NCBI RefSeq assembly: GCF_026914185.1
Contig: NC_070561.1
Span: 1,860,001 to 1,924,000, forward strand
Reading direction: 5' to 3'
DNA length: 64,000 nucleotides
Origin: Puccinia triticina
Taxonomy: Eukaryota > Basidiomycota > Pucciniomycetes > Pucciniales > Pucciniaceae
Positions 20,973 through 30,716 of the stretch are shown here, piece by piece (positions within the stretch are counted from its first letter, which is position 1; each line of letters starts with the position of its first letter). Below the pieces are notes generated by a model. It saw nothing but the letters and a program-made list of their open reading frames with translations. It was not told the DNA's origin and did no database searches. The position numbers and the translations under genes were made by a program.

Positions 20973-23900
20973 GACTGGCGGATTGACTTCTGATCAAGAG
21001 GCCCATCTTTTTTCTCTTTCTCCTGTCTTGTCTTTGTCGGCTCTCTCGAACGTCTTGCTCAGAAAACATCAAGATCAAAAACATCAAGAAAACCAGCAAA
21101 ATTCCAAAAACACCAGTCCGATTTCGTTCAATTCTTTGCTTTCTCGCTTCTCTCAAGTACTTTCTTCTGGTTCTTCAAACGGCGGGCAGTATGGAGTTTC
21201 GGCCGGGGCACAGCGTGTCAAAGTAAGTCCCCTTCCCTGTATGCACCACCGGGTAGATACTACCATCTCTTCAAAAACATCACCTTGGGCCACACTCGTG
21301 AGCATCCCCTCGGATTTGCCTTCCTCTCAAACTTCAGGTAGTCTTTCATCCTACTATGGAGGCTCTTCCAATCAGGATCTTCACCCGGTGTCGTCATCCC
21401 CTCAGAACTCTCGTAGTCCTCAAGACGTTTCATCTCAAGATCTGGGATCCACGCTGTGCAACAAGAATGATCTATCCCCTCAGCAAGAACGTCTCCGCAA
21501 CGAGACTAAACTAGCATCCGATCCACGTCTCCGCGATGAGAATAAACTAGTTTTATCCTTTGCAACCCTCCGCGATGAGGCTAAACTAGGCTTGTCTGCA
21601 AAGACCCTCCGCAATGAGGCTAAACTTCCGAGCCTCCGCAATGAGGATAAACTAATGATCCTCCGCAATGAGGTGAAACTACCTCTCCCAAAAATAGGAA
21701 CTCGAGTGCAGGAGGAGGAGTTTGGTATGCCGCGGAGGAAGGAGAAACTAAAAGTAAGTTCTCTCCATGTGTGCACCTCCGGGCTAGATGCTACTCTGTC
21801 AAAAACTCTACCGCGCGCCACAGTCGTGAGCCTCGAGGATCTCTCTCTCTTTGCTCCGGTTTCAGGTGGTCAATCATCCCACCAAACCCCGATCACGAAG
21901 GCCTCAGCCCCGAATAGGGAACCCTTCGATTCTTGTCCAGATTTTGTTGTTCATCGGGCTGGCCCCCCGCAAAATTCGGAGTACTCGTTTCAGGACTGTC
22001 TCCGAAACAAGGATAAACTACACCAGCTTTGGATGGAGGCGGAGGGAGGATGGGTGTATTTTGCCACGCCGCGGAGGAAGGAGGAACTAAAAGTAAGTTC
22101 TTTCCAATGTGCACCTCCGAGGGTAGATACCCACGTTTGTTTCGAGACCCTACGGCCTGCCACACTCGTGAGCCGCCCTCTTTCGCTCGGTTTTGCTTAC
22201 GCAGATAAAGCACCCTTCGAGGATTCTGGCGAGCTGCGGACGTGGACGTTGCTGCAATGTGGACTCAGCGGTAAATCTCAAGCGGCGCTAGCTCACGCGT
22301 GGAAATTGGGCGAATATGTGGCGATTGCATCTAAATACAAACCGGTGTCCCGTAAGGTTAAACCGGTAAACCAGCCAATTCCACAAGGGCTTAACCCCCC
22401 GCTTCGACGACCTCCGTTGTCCCGGGATCCCTATCGCCCACTTCCTCGATTTTTGGCAGGCCCCTTTGTTCCCAAAGGTCGCGTCACTCAGGAGCGCCTT
22501 GGGGTGGTGAATTTCGGCCCGGAGGGCTGGCTTTGGCCCGACGAGCTAAATGTGATTAAGAATGTTCTTGCCGAGCGGAATCAGGCCATTGCTTTTGACA
22601 AATCCGAACGGGGTCTCTTGAAGGAGTCGTACGGGATGCCCTACATCATCCCAGTTGTCAAGCATGAACCGTGGCAAAAGAAGAAGATCCCGATACCCAC
22701 CGCCAAGCTAGACGAATATACCAGAATTCTCCGAGAACGACTGCGGAATGGTCTTTACGAGCAGTCGACCTCCTCATATTCGTCCCTGGTTTTTTGTGTG
22801 CTGAAGAGTAACGGAAAGCTCCGGATCGTTCACGATCTTCAGCAGTTGAACCGGGTGACTGTCAAGGACGCTGGTGTTCCTCCAGCGACCAAAGAATTTG
22901 TTGAATCGTTTTCGGGTCGCGCCTGCTATGGTCTAGGCAACATCCTTGGTGGTTACGACAAACGTGCTTTAGACCCCATTTCTCGGCCACTGACTACTTT
23001 TGATACTCCCTTGGGGCGATTTCAATTGACCCGACTCCCACAGGGTGCCACTAACTCTATTGCCGTCTACCAGGCGCAGATGATGTGGGTCCTGCAGGAG
23101 GAAATTCCGGACCATGCGGGCATTTTCATCGACGATGGGGGCATTAAGGGCCCGGTTTCGGACTACAACAATGAGGTGTTGTCTTGGCATACGGGCGTGC
23201 GAAAGTTCGTATGGGAATACGCCGAGACTTTAGAGCGAGTTCTTTTTCGGATTGAGGAAGCCGGTCTGACGGTGTCAGCGTCTAAACTGGCCGCGTGCGT
23301 TCCGGCTTTGGAGATTGTCGGTCACGTGGTTTGCAAGGAGGGTCGTCGGATGTCGAAGGGCAAGGTGAATAAGATCATGTTGTGGCCCACCCCGAAGGAC
23401 GCCACCAAAGTTCGCGGATTTCTGGGTGTGGTAGTGTACGTTAGGATTTTCATCCCATCGTTATCTCAAATCTGCCTCCCTTTACGGCGACTGACACGAA
23501 AGGACGTCAAATTTGTCTGGTCGGAGGATTGTGCGGGAGCCTTTGAGCGGCTTAAGACGCTAGTGGGCCGGGACATAGTGCTGGTAAAGGTGAATTACGG
23601 TCTGGGAGCAGGACGTCTTAAACTCGCCGTGGACTCCAGTTTTCATGCGGTGGAAGCCGTTCTCACGCAGGAGGATGCCAACGGGCACGATAGGCCCGCG
23701 CTGTACGAGTCTCTGTTATTCTCCGATGTCAAATCCCGATATTCACAACCCAAACTCGAGCTTTGTGGGGTAGCTCGGATTCTCAAGAAGCTTCAAAACG
23801 TTCTGTGGGGGCAACATTTCGATCTCCTTGTCGACGCCCAGTCCCTTGTTCAGATGATCAATGCGCCAAGCCTACCCAACGCCCCCATGACGCGATGGGT

Positions 23901-25362
23901 CGCTTTCATCCATTGGTTTTCTTTCGACATTGCTCACCGCCCGGGCAAATCGTTCACGATGCCGGATGGACTGTCCCGCAGGCCGCAAGGAGACAACGAG
24001 TCGGATCCACCTGCGTCAGATTTTGACGAGGAAGCACCGCTCATTAGGCCCCTGACCTCTTTCTCAGTGGAGGCAGCGCCGGCGTACACTGGTTATCAGG
24101 AAGGGTTTTGGCGGCAATTGGAGGAGTACCTCATGACATTCGCCCGACCCGCGGGCATGGACCCAGTCTTGTTTCAGGCCTTAAGGAGGAAGGCAGCAGA
24201 TTTTTTCGTTCAAGGGGGTCGCCTCCTGCGAAGGGGAAGTCCACTGCCGCGGATTGTGATCACTATTCCAAGCAAGCAGGACCAAATTCTTCGGTGTTTG
24301 CACGAAGAACTCGGTCATCGAGGCACCGCAGAAACATACCGCCAAGTTGCAGATCGGTTCTGGTGGCCGAGTCTCAAGAAAGCGGTTCAACTCTGGTGTC
24401 GCAGCTGCGAAGCCTGTCAGAAGCGCGATCTGCGCCGGCCCATGGAAGTGCGCTACCCGACGGGCGAGGACACTTTATTCGGGAGAGTCTCTATGGATGT
24501 TGTTCACATCAAGGCCAGTGGAGCTAAATATCTAATTGTGGCTCGCGACGACTTCTCAGGCTGGGTTGAGGCCAAATTTCTCAACAACATCACCTCGGAG
24601 GCGGTTGCGGCTTTCCTGCACGAAAATTGGACCATGCGGTACGGTCTAGCACGCTCTTACTCGACTGATGGGGGCTCCGAGTTCGGCGGGGCTTTGGCAG
24701 AGATTCTCAGAGCTTTGCCTGGTCAACACCGGGTCTCGACGCCGTACTATCCCGAAGCTCAAGGTATGGTCGAGCGCGGGCATGCACCTCTTAAGTCAGC
24801 TTTGGTCAAGTTAGCGGCCGAGTCGGGCAAGAATTGTCGGAAGTTCCTGCCGCTGGTTTTGTTTGCCGATCGGATATCAACCAAGCATACGACGGGCTAT
24901 TCTCCTTATGAGTTGGTGTTCGGACAGCGCGCAGCTCTCCCCATTGACTTGGACATAGAATCCTTCCTTGGGGTCAATTGGGAGGAGGTGCGCAGTACTT
25001 CCGATTTACTAGTGGCGCGATCTCGACAGCTCGAGCGCAGCGAAGAGGCTTGGGCAGTGGCGTACAAGCGGATGATGAAATCCCGAGCCGAGTCCATCCG
25101 CTATTGGGAGGACAAGCACTCTAGTCGACTTCGCCGACCGCTAGGTCCTGGAGACCTGGTGTTGGCATATAACCGATCTTTGGAGGTCCAGTGGGGCCAG
25201 CTTTTTGCCCACAAATGGAATGGGCCATACCGGATCGTCAAGCAAGTTCAAGGCGGCTCCTACGTCCTCGCTGAGTTGGATGGCACAGAACTCAAACGTC
25301 GGTTTGCGGCGGATCAAGTCAAGGAGTATTTTCCTCGCGGGGGCATTGGGGACTCAAAGTAA
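20920..25362 (+). CDS. Gypsy II Pol (RT-RNase H-integrase), read by -1 frameshift
   Basis: The frame is open from 20827 to TAA 25360-25362; functional entry is probably by frameshift at 20920. The first about 430 codons are an unusual repeat-rich segment (three in-frame copies of the intron-like module and a coding minisatellite). Reverse transcriptase follows (about 22560-23560) with FIDD (Asp codons 23131 and 23134) in place of the usual Y-x-DD, then RNase H (Asp 23632), the HHCC integrase zinc domain (about 24301-24425) and the integrase core with Asp 24496, Asp 24667 and Glu 24772. A GDLVLAY SH3-like tail ends the protein with no chromodomain. The stop codon lies inside the GTAAGT of module 5, so splicing there would change the C-terminus. 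Confidence 0.88.
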   Translation: MRGVDPSAGSFNPGPRPLTGGLTSDQEAHLFSLSPVLSLSALSNVLLRKHQDQKHQENQQNSKNTSPISFNSLLSRFSQVLSSGSSNGGQYGVSAGAQRVKVSPLPCMHHRVDTTISSKTSPWATLVSIPSDLPSSQTSGSLSSYYGGSSNQDLHPVSSSPQNSRSPQDVSSQDLGSTLCNKNDLSPQQERLRNETKLASDPRLRDENKLVLSFATLRDEAKLGLSAKTLRNEAKLPSLRNEDKLMILRNEVKLPLPKIGTRVQEEEFGMPRRKEKLKVSSLHVCTSGLDATLSKTLPRATVVSLEDLSLFAPVSGGQSSHQTPITKASAPNREPFDSCPDFVVHRAGPPQNSEYSFQDCLRNKDKLHQLWMEAEGGWVYFATPRRKEELKVSSFQCAPPRVDTHVCFETLRPATLVSRPLSLGFAYADKAPFEDSGELRTWTLLQCGLSGKSQAALAHAWKLGEYVAIASKYKPVSRKVKPVNQPIPQGLNPPLRRPPLSRDPYRPLPRFLAGPFVPKGRVTQERLGVVNFGPEGWLWPDELNVIKNVLAERNQAIAFDKSERGLLKESYGMPYIIPVVKHEPWQKKKIPIPTAKLDEYTRILRERLRNGLYEQSTSSYSSLVFCVLKSNGKLRIVHDLQQLNRVTVKDAGVPPATKEFVESFSGRACYGLGNILGGYDKRALDPISRPLTTFDTPLGRFQLTRLPQGATNSIAVYQAQMMWVLQEEIPDHAGIFIDDGGIKGPVSDYNNEVLSWHTGVRKFVWEYAETLERVLFRIEEAGLTVSASKLAACVPALEIVGHVVCKEGRRMSKGKVNKIMLWPTPKDATKVRGFLGVVVYVRIFIPSLSQICLPLRRLTRKDVKFVWSEDCAGAFERLKTLVGRDIVLVKVNYGLGAGRLKLAVDSSFHAVEAVLTQEDANGHDRPALYESLLFSDVKSRYSQPKLELCGVARILKKLQNVLWGQHFDLLVDAQSLVQMINAPSLPNAPMTRWVAFIHWFSFDIAHRPGKSFTMPDGLSRRPQGDNESDPPASDFDEEAPLIRPLTSFSVEAAPAYTGYQEGFWRQLEEYLMTFARPAGMDPVLFQALRRKAADFFVQGGRLLRRGSPLPRIVITIPSKQDQILRCLHEELGHRGTAETYRQVADRFWWPSLKKAVQLWCRSCEACQKRDLRRPMEVRYPTGEDTLFGRVSMDVVHIKASGAKYLIVARDDFSGWVEAKFLNNITSEAVAAFLHENWTMRYGLARSYSTDGGSEFGGALAEILRALPGQHRVSTPYYPEAQGMVERGHAPLKSALVKLAAESGKNCRKFLPLVLFADRISTKHTTGYSPYELVFGQRAALPIDLDIESFLGVNWEEVRSTSDLLVARSRQLERSEEAWAVAYKRMMKSRAESIRYWEDKHSSRLRRPLGPGDLVLAYNRSLEVQWGQLFAHKWNGPYRIVKQVQGGSYVLAELDGTELKRRFAADQVKEYFPRGGIGDSK
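21223..22204 (+). repeat. intron-like modules 2, 3 and 4 inside pol (21223-21337, 21754-21865, 22093-22204)
   Basis: Each module starts with a consensus GTAAGT donor and ends with pyrimidine-rich CAG (21337, 21865, 22204). All are homologous to the 5' leader module at 18664 and to the 3' module at 25359. They are also open and in one frame (starts are 531 and 339 nt apart), encoding related peptides that begin KVS and contain ATLVS or ATVVS. They can be read either as introns, with lengths of 115, 112 and 112 nt, or as repeated coding cassettes. Confidence 0.7.
21487..21690 (+). repeat. coding minisatellite CTCCGCAATGAGGCTAAACT
   Basis: Seven imperfect copies of a 20-nt core at uneven spacing encode LRNEAKL-type heptapeptides (LRNETKL, LRDENKL, LRDEAKL, LRNEDKL, LRNEVKL). 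A diverged copy is at about 22000. Confidence 0.85.
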
Positions 25363-25478
25363 GTTCCCCCTCCTTTGTATGCACCTCGGGTAGCTACTAC
25401 CGAAAAATTGTCGTAAGCTCTACATTCGCCACTGTCATGAGCCACCTGCGGGTCCCCCCCTTCGTTTCCTTCTTTCAG
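25359..25478 (+). repeat. intron-like module 5 (Gypsy II 3' end)
   Basis: GTAAGTTCCC...CTTTCAG, 120 nt, overlapping the pol stop codon. It is the same family as module 1. A purine-rich tract (about 25525-25537, AGTGGTGGTGGGA) follows before the 3' LTR. Confidence 0.65.
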
Positions 25479-25537
25479 CGCGGTTCGACACGGTTTTTGG
25501 TGTACAGTCTAGGGACAGACTGTAAGTGGTGGTGGGA

Positions 25538-26343
25538 TGTGGTGGGCAAACCGGTAGTCAAGTGAATTTTCAGTTCTCAAATTTCACTGGCGCTCATATC
25601 AAGAATCAAGATCCAGTTCTCAAGACTCAAGCTATCATCACAAAACTCAAGATCAAGACCCACAAGCCTCAAGGTTCTCAAACTGTCCCTTCTTCTCATC
25701 CCTTATTCCTCATTCCCCTCTTTTATCCCTCCTCCTTCCCTTTCTTGGTCCTAACACAGCTTGTGCTGTGGGTTTTATTTCTTTGCCTTTGGTTTCTGAT
25801 CTATTTCTCTTATTCCTTTGTCTGGTTTGTGTCATTTCTCCCTCATTTCTTATGCTGTGGTTTTCCCTTCTTTCTACTCTATTTCTATCCTGCTGAGCTC
25901 TGTTGTCCTGTTCTGTTTTGATTCTGTTTTCTGTTCCTTTTGTGTTCTTGTCTATTTGTGTTGTGTTGTGTGCGCGCGCACGGCGCGCAAGGAGATGATG
26001 AAATGTATGTGACATGTTGCCTCCCCGAGTCCAAGTTCGCAGAACTTGGAGGAGGGGAGCGGCATGGCATTCTGATCCGCCATCTCGAGTCCGGAGTCTA
26101 GAAACAAGAGTGAAGAGTCTTACGAATTCCCCTTCCCTTCGACAAATCCCTCAAATCATCCCAGAATCCTCAACAAAACCACCGCCGAGAATCCAACCCT
26201 CGGCGAACTCTCAAAACCACCTCCACAACGCTATCACCTTGAATCTTCCGTCTCATTTTTCCGGACCAATCCGTGAGGGCAGTCACTCGACACCATTCCC
26301 CTCCCAGCGCTGCCGCCGGCCTAGCACCAAGCGGAGCTCCATA
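25538..26343 (+). repeat. Gypsy II 3' LTR
   Basis: 806 bp matching 17504-18309, followed directly by the satellite at CCGGTCATCGAG. Confidence 0.92.
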
Positions 26344-26640
26344 CCGGTCATCGAGTGTAGTGTATGTATACCCTCCGATTGATGGCCGGGGTGAGTTGTC
26401 ATCAATCGGAGGGTGCTCCACCTGATGGCCGGGATGAGTGGTCATCGAGTGGAGGGTCTGACCAGTCATCCCAGTCATTGATCGGAGGGTGTGTACTCCA
26501 CTCGATGGCCGGGATGAGATGTCCTCGAGTGGCGGGTATGACCAGTCATCCCGGTCATCGAGTGGAATGTATACCCTCCGATTGATGGCCGGGGTGAGTG
26601 GTCAGCAATTGGAGGGTCCCGATGGCCGGGATGAGTGGAG
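26344..26640. repeat. tandem-hairpin satellite, right half
   Basis: Continuation of the array at 16746-17503 after the Gypsy II insertion, with GATGGCCGGGATGAG-type variants of the loop. Confidence 0.88.
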
Positions 26641-26843
26641 TTCACACCGTCCCCAGCGAAGAGAAATGGTTTCTCGAAGCTGGAGAAATAGGGGGACACC
26701 TGTTTCTGGAAACGCTTGTTTTTTGACGAGAATCAATTCTGGAATCTACCCAGAATTTGTGTGCTATGGTACGCAATTCTGATTCAAAATAGATTCTCGC
26801 AAAAAAAAGTTGAAACTTGCTTGAGAATCTATTTTTTTTCCGC

Positions 26844-26857
26844 TATGGTACGCACCC
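26844..26857 (-). repeat. right TIR of the 14-kb element
   Basis: TATGGTACGCACCC, followed by TAA and the resumed host gene. From 26641 to 26843 there is only subterminal sequence, including AGATTCTCGCA/TGAGAATCT inverted pieces and a second TATGGTACGCA. Confidence 0.9.
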
Positions 26858-27749
26858 TAAGTTTCTTGCTTATATCAAATTCACCCCACCTGACGACTTC
26901 TCTCAAGAGCAAAAAAACGACCTCAACTTTTTAACTCAATTCTTGATCAAGTCCCGATCTTTCATCTCAGCAGTTAATAGTCTTCCTAAAAACTTTTCTG
27001 GCCGGATGTGGGCAATTGGATGGCAAAAAAGCCAGACGGAGGGTGAAATGGCTGGACGTTACCTCGATTCTCTCAAGATTTTCAAGAATGCTGCCGGCTA
27101 TTTCCAACACATAACTGAAGGCTTCCTTGCTAGTGACATAATCTTTGACTTATTTCATTCAATTGCTGATACTGCAGTTCAAGGTGTGAGAACTATTCTA
27201 TCAAAACTAAAACTCCCAGCTTTCTGTCACCGCCGATTGGAAGAGGAGCGCCGTAATACCAATATCACTTCCAATTTGGCCTTCACAATGAATGAATTCT
27301 CAAATCGCCCACACAAGGACAAAGACGTTTCAAAGACTGCTTTTCTTTTCTTGTCCAATGTTAACAAAAAAACAGGTAAGATAGATTCTCATTGCAAGAA
27401 TACTTTGATATTTGCGACTAATATACATTCCAATTAGGTGAAATAGACTTTCTGCGGGCCCTTTTTCGTTTTCCCCGATCACCAAGCGGCTGTGGACCTG
27501 CGGAAACTCAAGGGTATTTGTAGAATTGTCTTTGCTGCAGGCCAATTCAAACACTGCACTCACAATACTCAGCCTCCTCACAAGACCTTAACATTGCTTG
27601 GATTCTCTCTCCAAATCACAAAATCCTGTGTTGATGCATTTAAACGTATTTGTAGTGGCTATTACATTAACAAACTCACTGACACTGGTAAAGAGTACTT
27701 TATTGGTGATCATGACCACATATGTAAAGACCTCCCAAACATTGAATAG
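26858..27749 (+). pseudogene. Tet-like 2OG-Fe(II) oxygenase, 3' piece
   Basis: The frame resumes at FLAYIKF and runs to 27375. An intron 27376-27437 (GTAAGA, TTAG) follows. The double-stranded beta-helix motif HKD (HxD iron site) lies in NRPHKDKDVS near 27312, and the distal region FPDHQAAVDL...GQFKHCTHNT...LLGFSLQI (27480-27640) matches the family's C-terminal half with the second His. Between the intron end and about 27465 the reading frame is off by one, so either an indel near GCGGGCCCTTTTTCG or an unrecognised splice variant disrupts it. Together with the 14-kb insertion this makes the locus a pseudogene now. Such proteins are thought to modify nucleic-acid bases; substrate unknown here. 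Confidence 0.78.
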
Positions 27750-28042
27750 AATTTTCCTACGTATTTTTAGTAATTCTTCTATGTTTTCCACCTCAAATTT
27801 GAACATATTCTTTGTGTTATGATAAAATGTTTTAAATTCTATAACTGCTCATATTATGAATAAATTGGTATTTGGATCTGAAATGTGAACTCAGATAAAC
27901 AGCAATTTAGCTTTTTGAGAGTGGAAGCAGAAACCAATTTTGATAAGAGGGATAACGTTTGATAAATAACAGATAAATAACAGATAAACAACACTTGATT
28001 TTGAGAATGCACCAGGAAATCAATTGAGATCAAAATCAAGAA
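27750..28042. other. convergent 3' intergenic region
   Basis: AT-rich spacer between the oxygenase and the minus-strand alpha-kinase. No gene seen. Confidence 0.5.
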
Positions 28043-30126
28043 CTAGGAGGAAAAGAAATCTTTGGCGTTTGGGAGAGAATCTTGGCTACAAGATAAGAGG
28101 TGAGAAATAGAGGCAGGTGAAACTCCAACATGTAAGGACTTAGTTTGGGGAGGTTGATTTTCTTCGATATTTGGCTGTTGTGTCTCAAGGATTCTTGGCC
28201 GCTTTTTTGACTTTTCATTAACGTTCTGGGTGGCTTTGGCATAGATTTGTTCTGGAGCAGTGAGTTTCAAAGCTTTGCAAACTTCATTACACTGGTGGCC
28301 TTCAATAAATCGTAAGATACCACATTCTGAATTATTTCCATCTGCCCATTGACTTAAATGTCATCATTCATCAGCTAATGTGTGCTCCAATTAATTATGA
28401 ATGTAATATGAGCTTACGTTGCATCCACATCTATAATTTGAGGATCCGTAATTATGCCATCAACAAATTGCAAGTCACAGATAAGACTTTTTCCAGATGA
28501 CTTATGAAAGGACCAATTTGAAAATGCATTCATCAACTGTGAAAATTCAGGATCAGTTTGATCTATCTCATTGTCCACATCGAAATCGGTATTGCTACAA
28601 TATTTGACATATTTTCCAGTGAGCTTTGCTTCGAGGAAGTAGACTTGATCAGGATCGTTCAATTTTCCTGTAACTACAACTGCATGTCGCACAATCTGAA
28701 CAGGCAAGGAAACATTTAGTCAAACATTTGTAATGTGTGAATGAGTGAAGAAAGAGCAATGCTTACATCCATTGATCGTGCTTTCTTGTGATAGGCCTTA
28801 ATTGCTCAACAGTCCAAGACAATTTTCTTGAAATGATTCAAGAGTAGAGCACCAGCATGGTACATGAGTGCGTCAGTAGTATGGGTTTCAATTGAAGGGG
28901 TTTCATCGTGGTATTGAATCTTTGCAACATAGTCGGCAATAGTGACAGAACCATTGTTTTCAACAGTCTTCACCTCAGCTTTAAAAGCTCTTCTCATACT
29001 TCCCTGTCCAATTTTTTGCTTGTTGTAAACCTTAAGTGTTATTGGTTTGCTTTCAGCCACAAGGGGATCGGTTGCTGAGGTGATACTAGTAGTATCAAAA
29101 ATTAATCAATAAGCATTCATCCCTCCACTAGTTTTGACATCAACAAAGCATGCTCCTTGGCCAAGAACGCCTAACTGGGTGTTCAAGCCCCCTGATCCAT
29201 ATTGGGGCATAGTACCTGATAAATATATAAATTAGTGAATTAAAAAGCGTGAAGTATTACAAAGTTGAAGATAGCTCACATGCAATACCTCCAAGAGCCC
29301 ACTGATCATTGTTTTTGGCCTTGACTGGATCTGTTGAGGGACGCTGGTTCTTTCTTGCTAAAGGACAAGCTGGTTTTGAAGCGCGTGGTGAGTCAGAATC
29401 GGAGTTTGAATCTTTGAATCCTTCATCATCGTCCAGGTCTGGATGTTGGTAGGTAAGGTCAATCTGAACTGGCTTTTTGTCGGTAGATTGTTCTAAGACA
29501 TAGAGAAGTGACTCTTGATTGGTAAGACAGCTTTTTCCTTGGGATAGACTGATGTAGTTCTCCACAGATGGCGGGAGGTGTTTGATGTTCGTGTACTTGG
29601 GAAGCTCTTGAGAGAAGATCTCCCAGATTTGATCAAGAAGATTGTTGAAAAGATTGGGATCAGTCAAATCAACCTTACGCTTGATGTTGAGGATACCAAC
29701 ATCTATTTCAAGCTTTGAATGTTGATACAGGACAAATCCACAGTCGATGAAGCATTTTGAGGTGGTGTTGGTTGAAATTGATAAGGATTTGGTCAAAGAA
29801 AGTCTGGACTTTTTTGAGGTTGATTGAGGAGGCTTTTGTTTGGGATAAGGAGAAGTAGGAGGTGGTTTTTTTTGTTTAGATTTTACCGCATTACAAAAGT
29901 AATCCTTGGGGTCAGATAGACTTTGAGAGGATGATTGGGTATTTGGAATTGGATATCTTGGATAATTGGACAAATTAGGTCTAGTAGATGTATTTGTGGA
30001 TGGTTGGGTTCCAGACAGCTCTATATCTTCTTGTCTCATACCTACATTTTCACAGCACCTTATACACCACCCTCCGGTAATAGTACCAGCAGTACAAGCC
30101 TTGCATTGAGAACAATAAACAGCCAT
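28043..30126 (-). pseudogene. alpha-kinase with N-terminal cysteine cluster, two in-frame TGA codons
   Basis: Exons on the minus strand: 30126-29280, 29215-28767, 28695-28418 and 28352-28043; introns have GTGAGC or GTAAGC donors and CAG or AAG acceptors. The N-terminus has a Cys-rich CSQCKACTAG...CIRCC segment, followed by a Ser/Pro/Lys-rich region. The kinase domain has a Gly-rich KIGQGSMRRAFKA loop, a Lys in YVAKI, YFLEAKLTGKYVKY, CDLQFVDG...TDPQI, and the GHQCNEVC zinc motif near the end, all typical of the alpha-kinase (MHCK/EF2K) family that is expanded in rusts. Two TGA codons interrupt exon 2 in frame (29106-29108 and 28806-28808) while conserved sequence continues on both sides. Both could come from CGA. 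I therefore call it a recent pseudogene. Confidence 0.82.
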
Positions 30127-30716
30127 AACAGAATTTAGATATTGATGGTTCAATTTGTGATGAAGGGGAAATGACTTTGAATCAGGTGTGCAGGACAGAA
30201 TTTAAGGCGAGCTCAATATGACACAAAATTATCACACACTGAGAGTTAGGTCTATTTATTCCATCCAGTTCAATGCAGTCTTTATTTGGGTTCAATGAAT
30301 TTCCTTACAATAGATGTCTGTTGTAAGAGAAGACTTGTAGATTCCATCCATTTTTACACGTAACTTTGAGTAGTGTTTAATCTGATTGGGGGAATTTCTT
30401 TATAATTGATGTCTTAAAAGATACCCATGGGTGCTGTAATAACATTTTAAGAAGTGAATTCATACTAAGTAAGCTGGGATACAGGGTTATCTTTGTGGAA
30501 TTCTGAGATGGAATTTGTTCGGTGACCATCATTTACTTTGGTTGAGGTGTGGATTTGGTGGGATGGTGGTGTGATTGTATTGAGGAGCATAAAATGGTGT
30601 TGCGTGGAGGTGGTGGGAACTTGGTAGATGGGAGTTGAGTTTTTTTTTGGGGGGTGATGGGTCAATTGGCGCAATTTGTGTCCCCTGTGAGCTTCCGTAG
30701 CTTGGATCTCCCATGT
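30127..30716. other. upstream region of the alpha-kinase
   Basis: No convincing coding sequence; presumably the promoter region of the minus-strand gene. Confidence 0.4.

Larger units (their letters stand above)
17504..26343 (+). mobile_element. Gypsy II: Ty3/gypsy retrotransposon with -1 frameshift and repeated intron-like modules
   Basis: 806-bp LTRs (17504-18309 and 25538-26343) differ at roughly a dozen sites (about 98.5% identical). The interior encodes gag-protease and, in the -1 frame, RT-RNase H-integrase without a chromodomain. It inserted into the hairpin satellite. The flanks share CCGG (17500-17503 and 26344-26347), a 4-bp target duplication, and the uninterrupted satellite phrase TCATCCCGGTCAT is recovered on excision. 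LTR ends are TG...TA rather than TG...CA. Confidence 0.92.
12904..26857. mobile_element. 13,954-bp TIR DNA transposon with TAA duplication, containing nested Gypsy II
   Basis: A perfect 14-bp terminal inverted repeat GGGTGCGTACCATA (12904-12917; reverse at 26844-26857) is flanked by TAA on both sides (12901-12903, 26858-26860). Removing it restores an open reading frame of the host gene, which is strong proof of the borders. Cargo: an IS630/Tc1-type DDE transposase (13295-14409, plus), an unknown three-exon gene (15148-16455, minus), a hairpin satellite and Gypsy II. Without Gypsy II the element is about 5.1 kb. A second TATGGTACGCA occurs inside the right end (26766). The TAA can be read as a 3-bp duplication; a TA duplication (usual for IS630/Tc1) would need an unpaired extra A in the left end. 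Confidence 0.88.
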
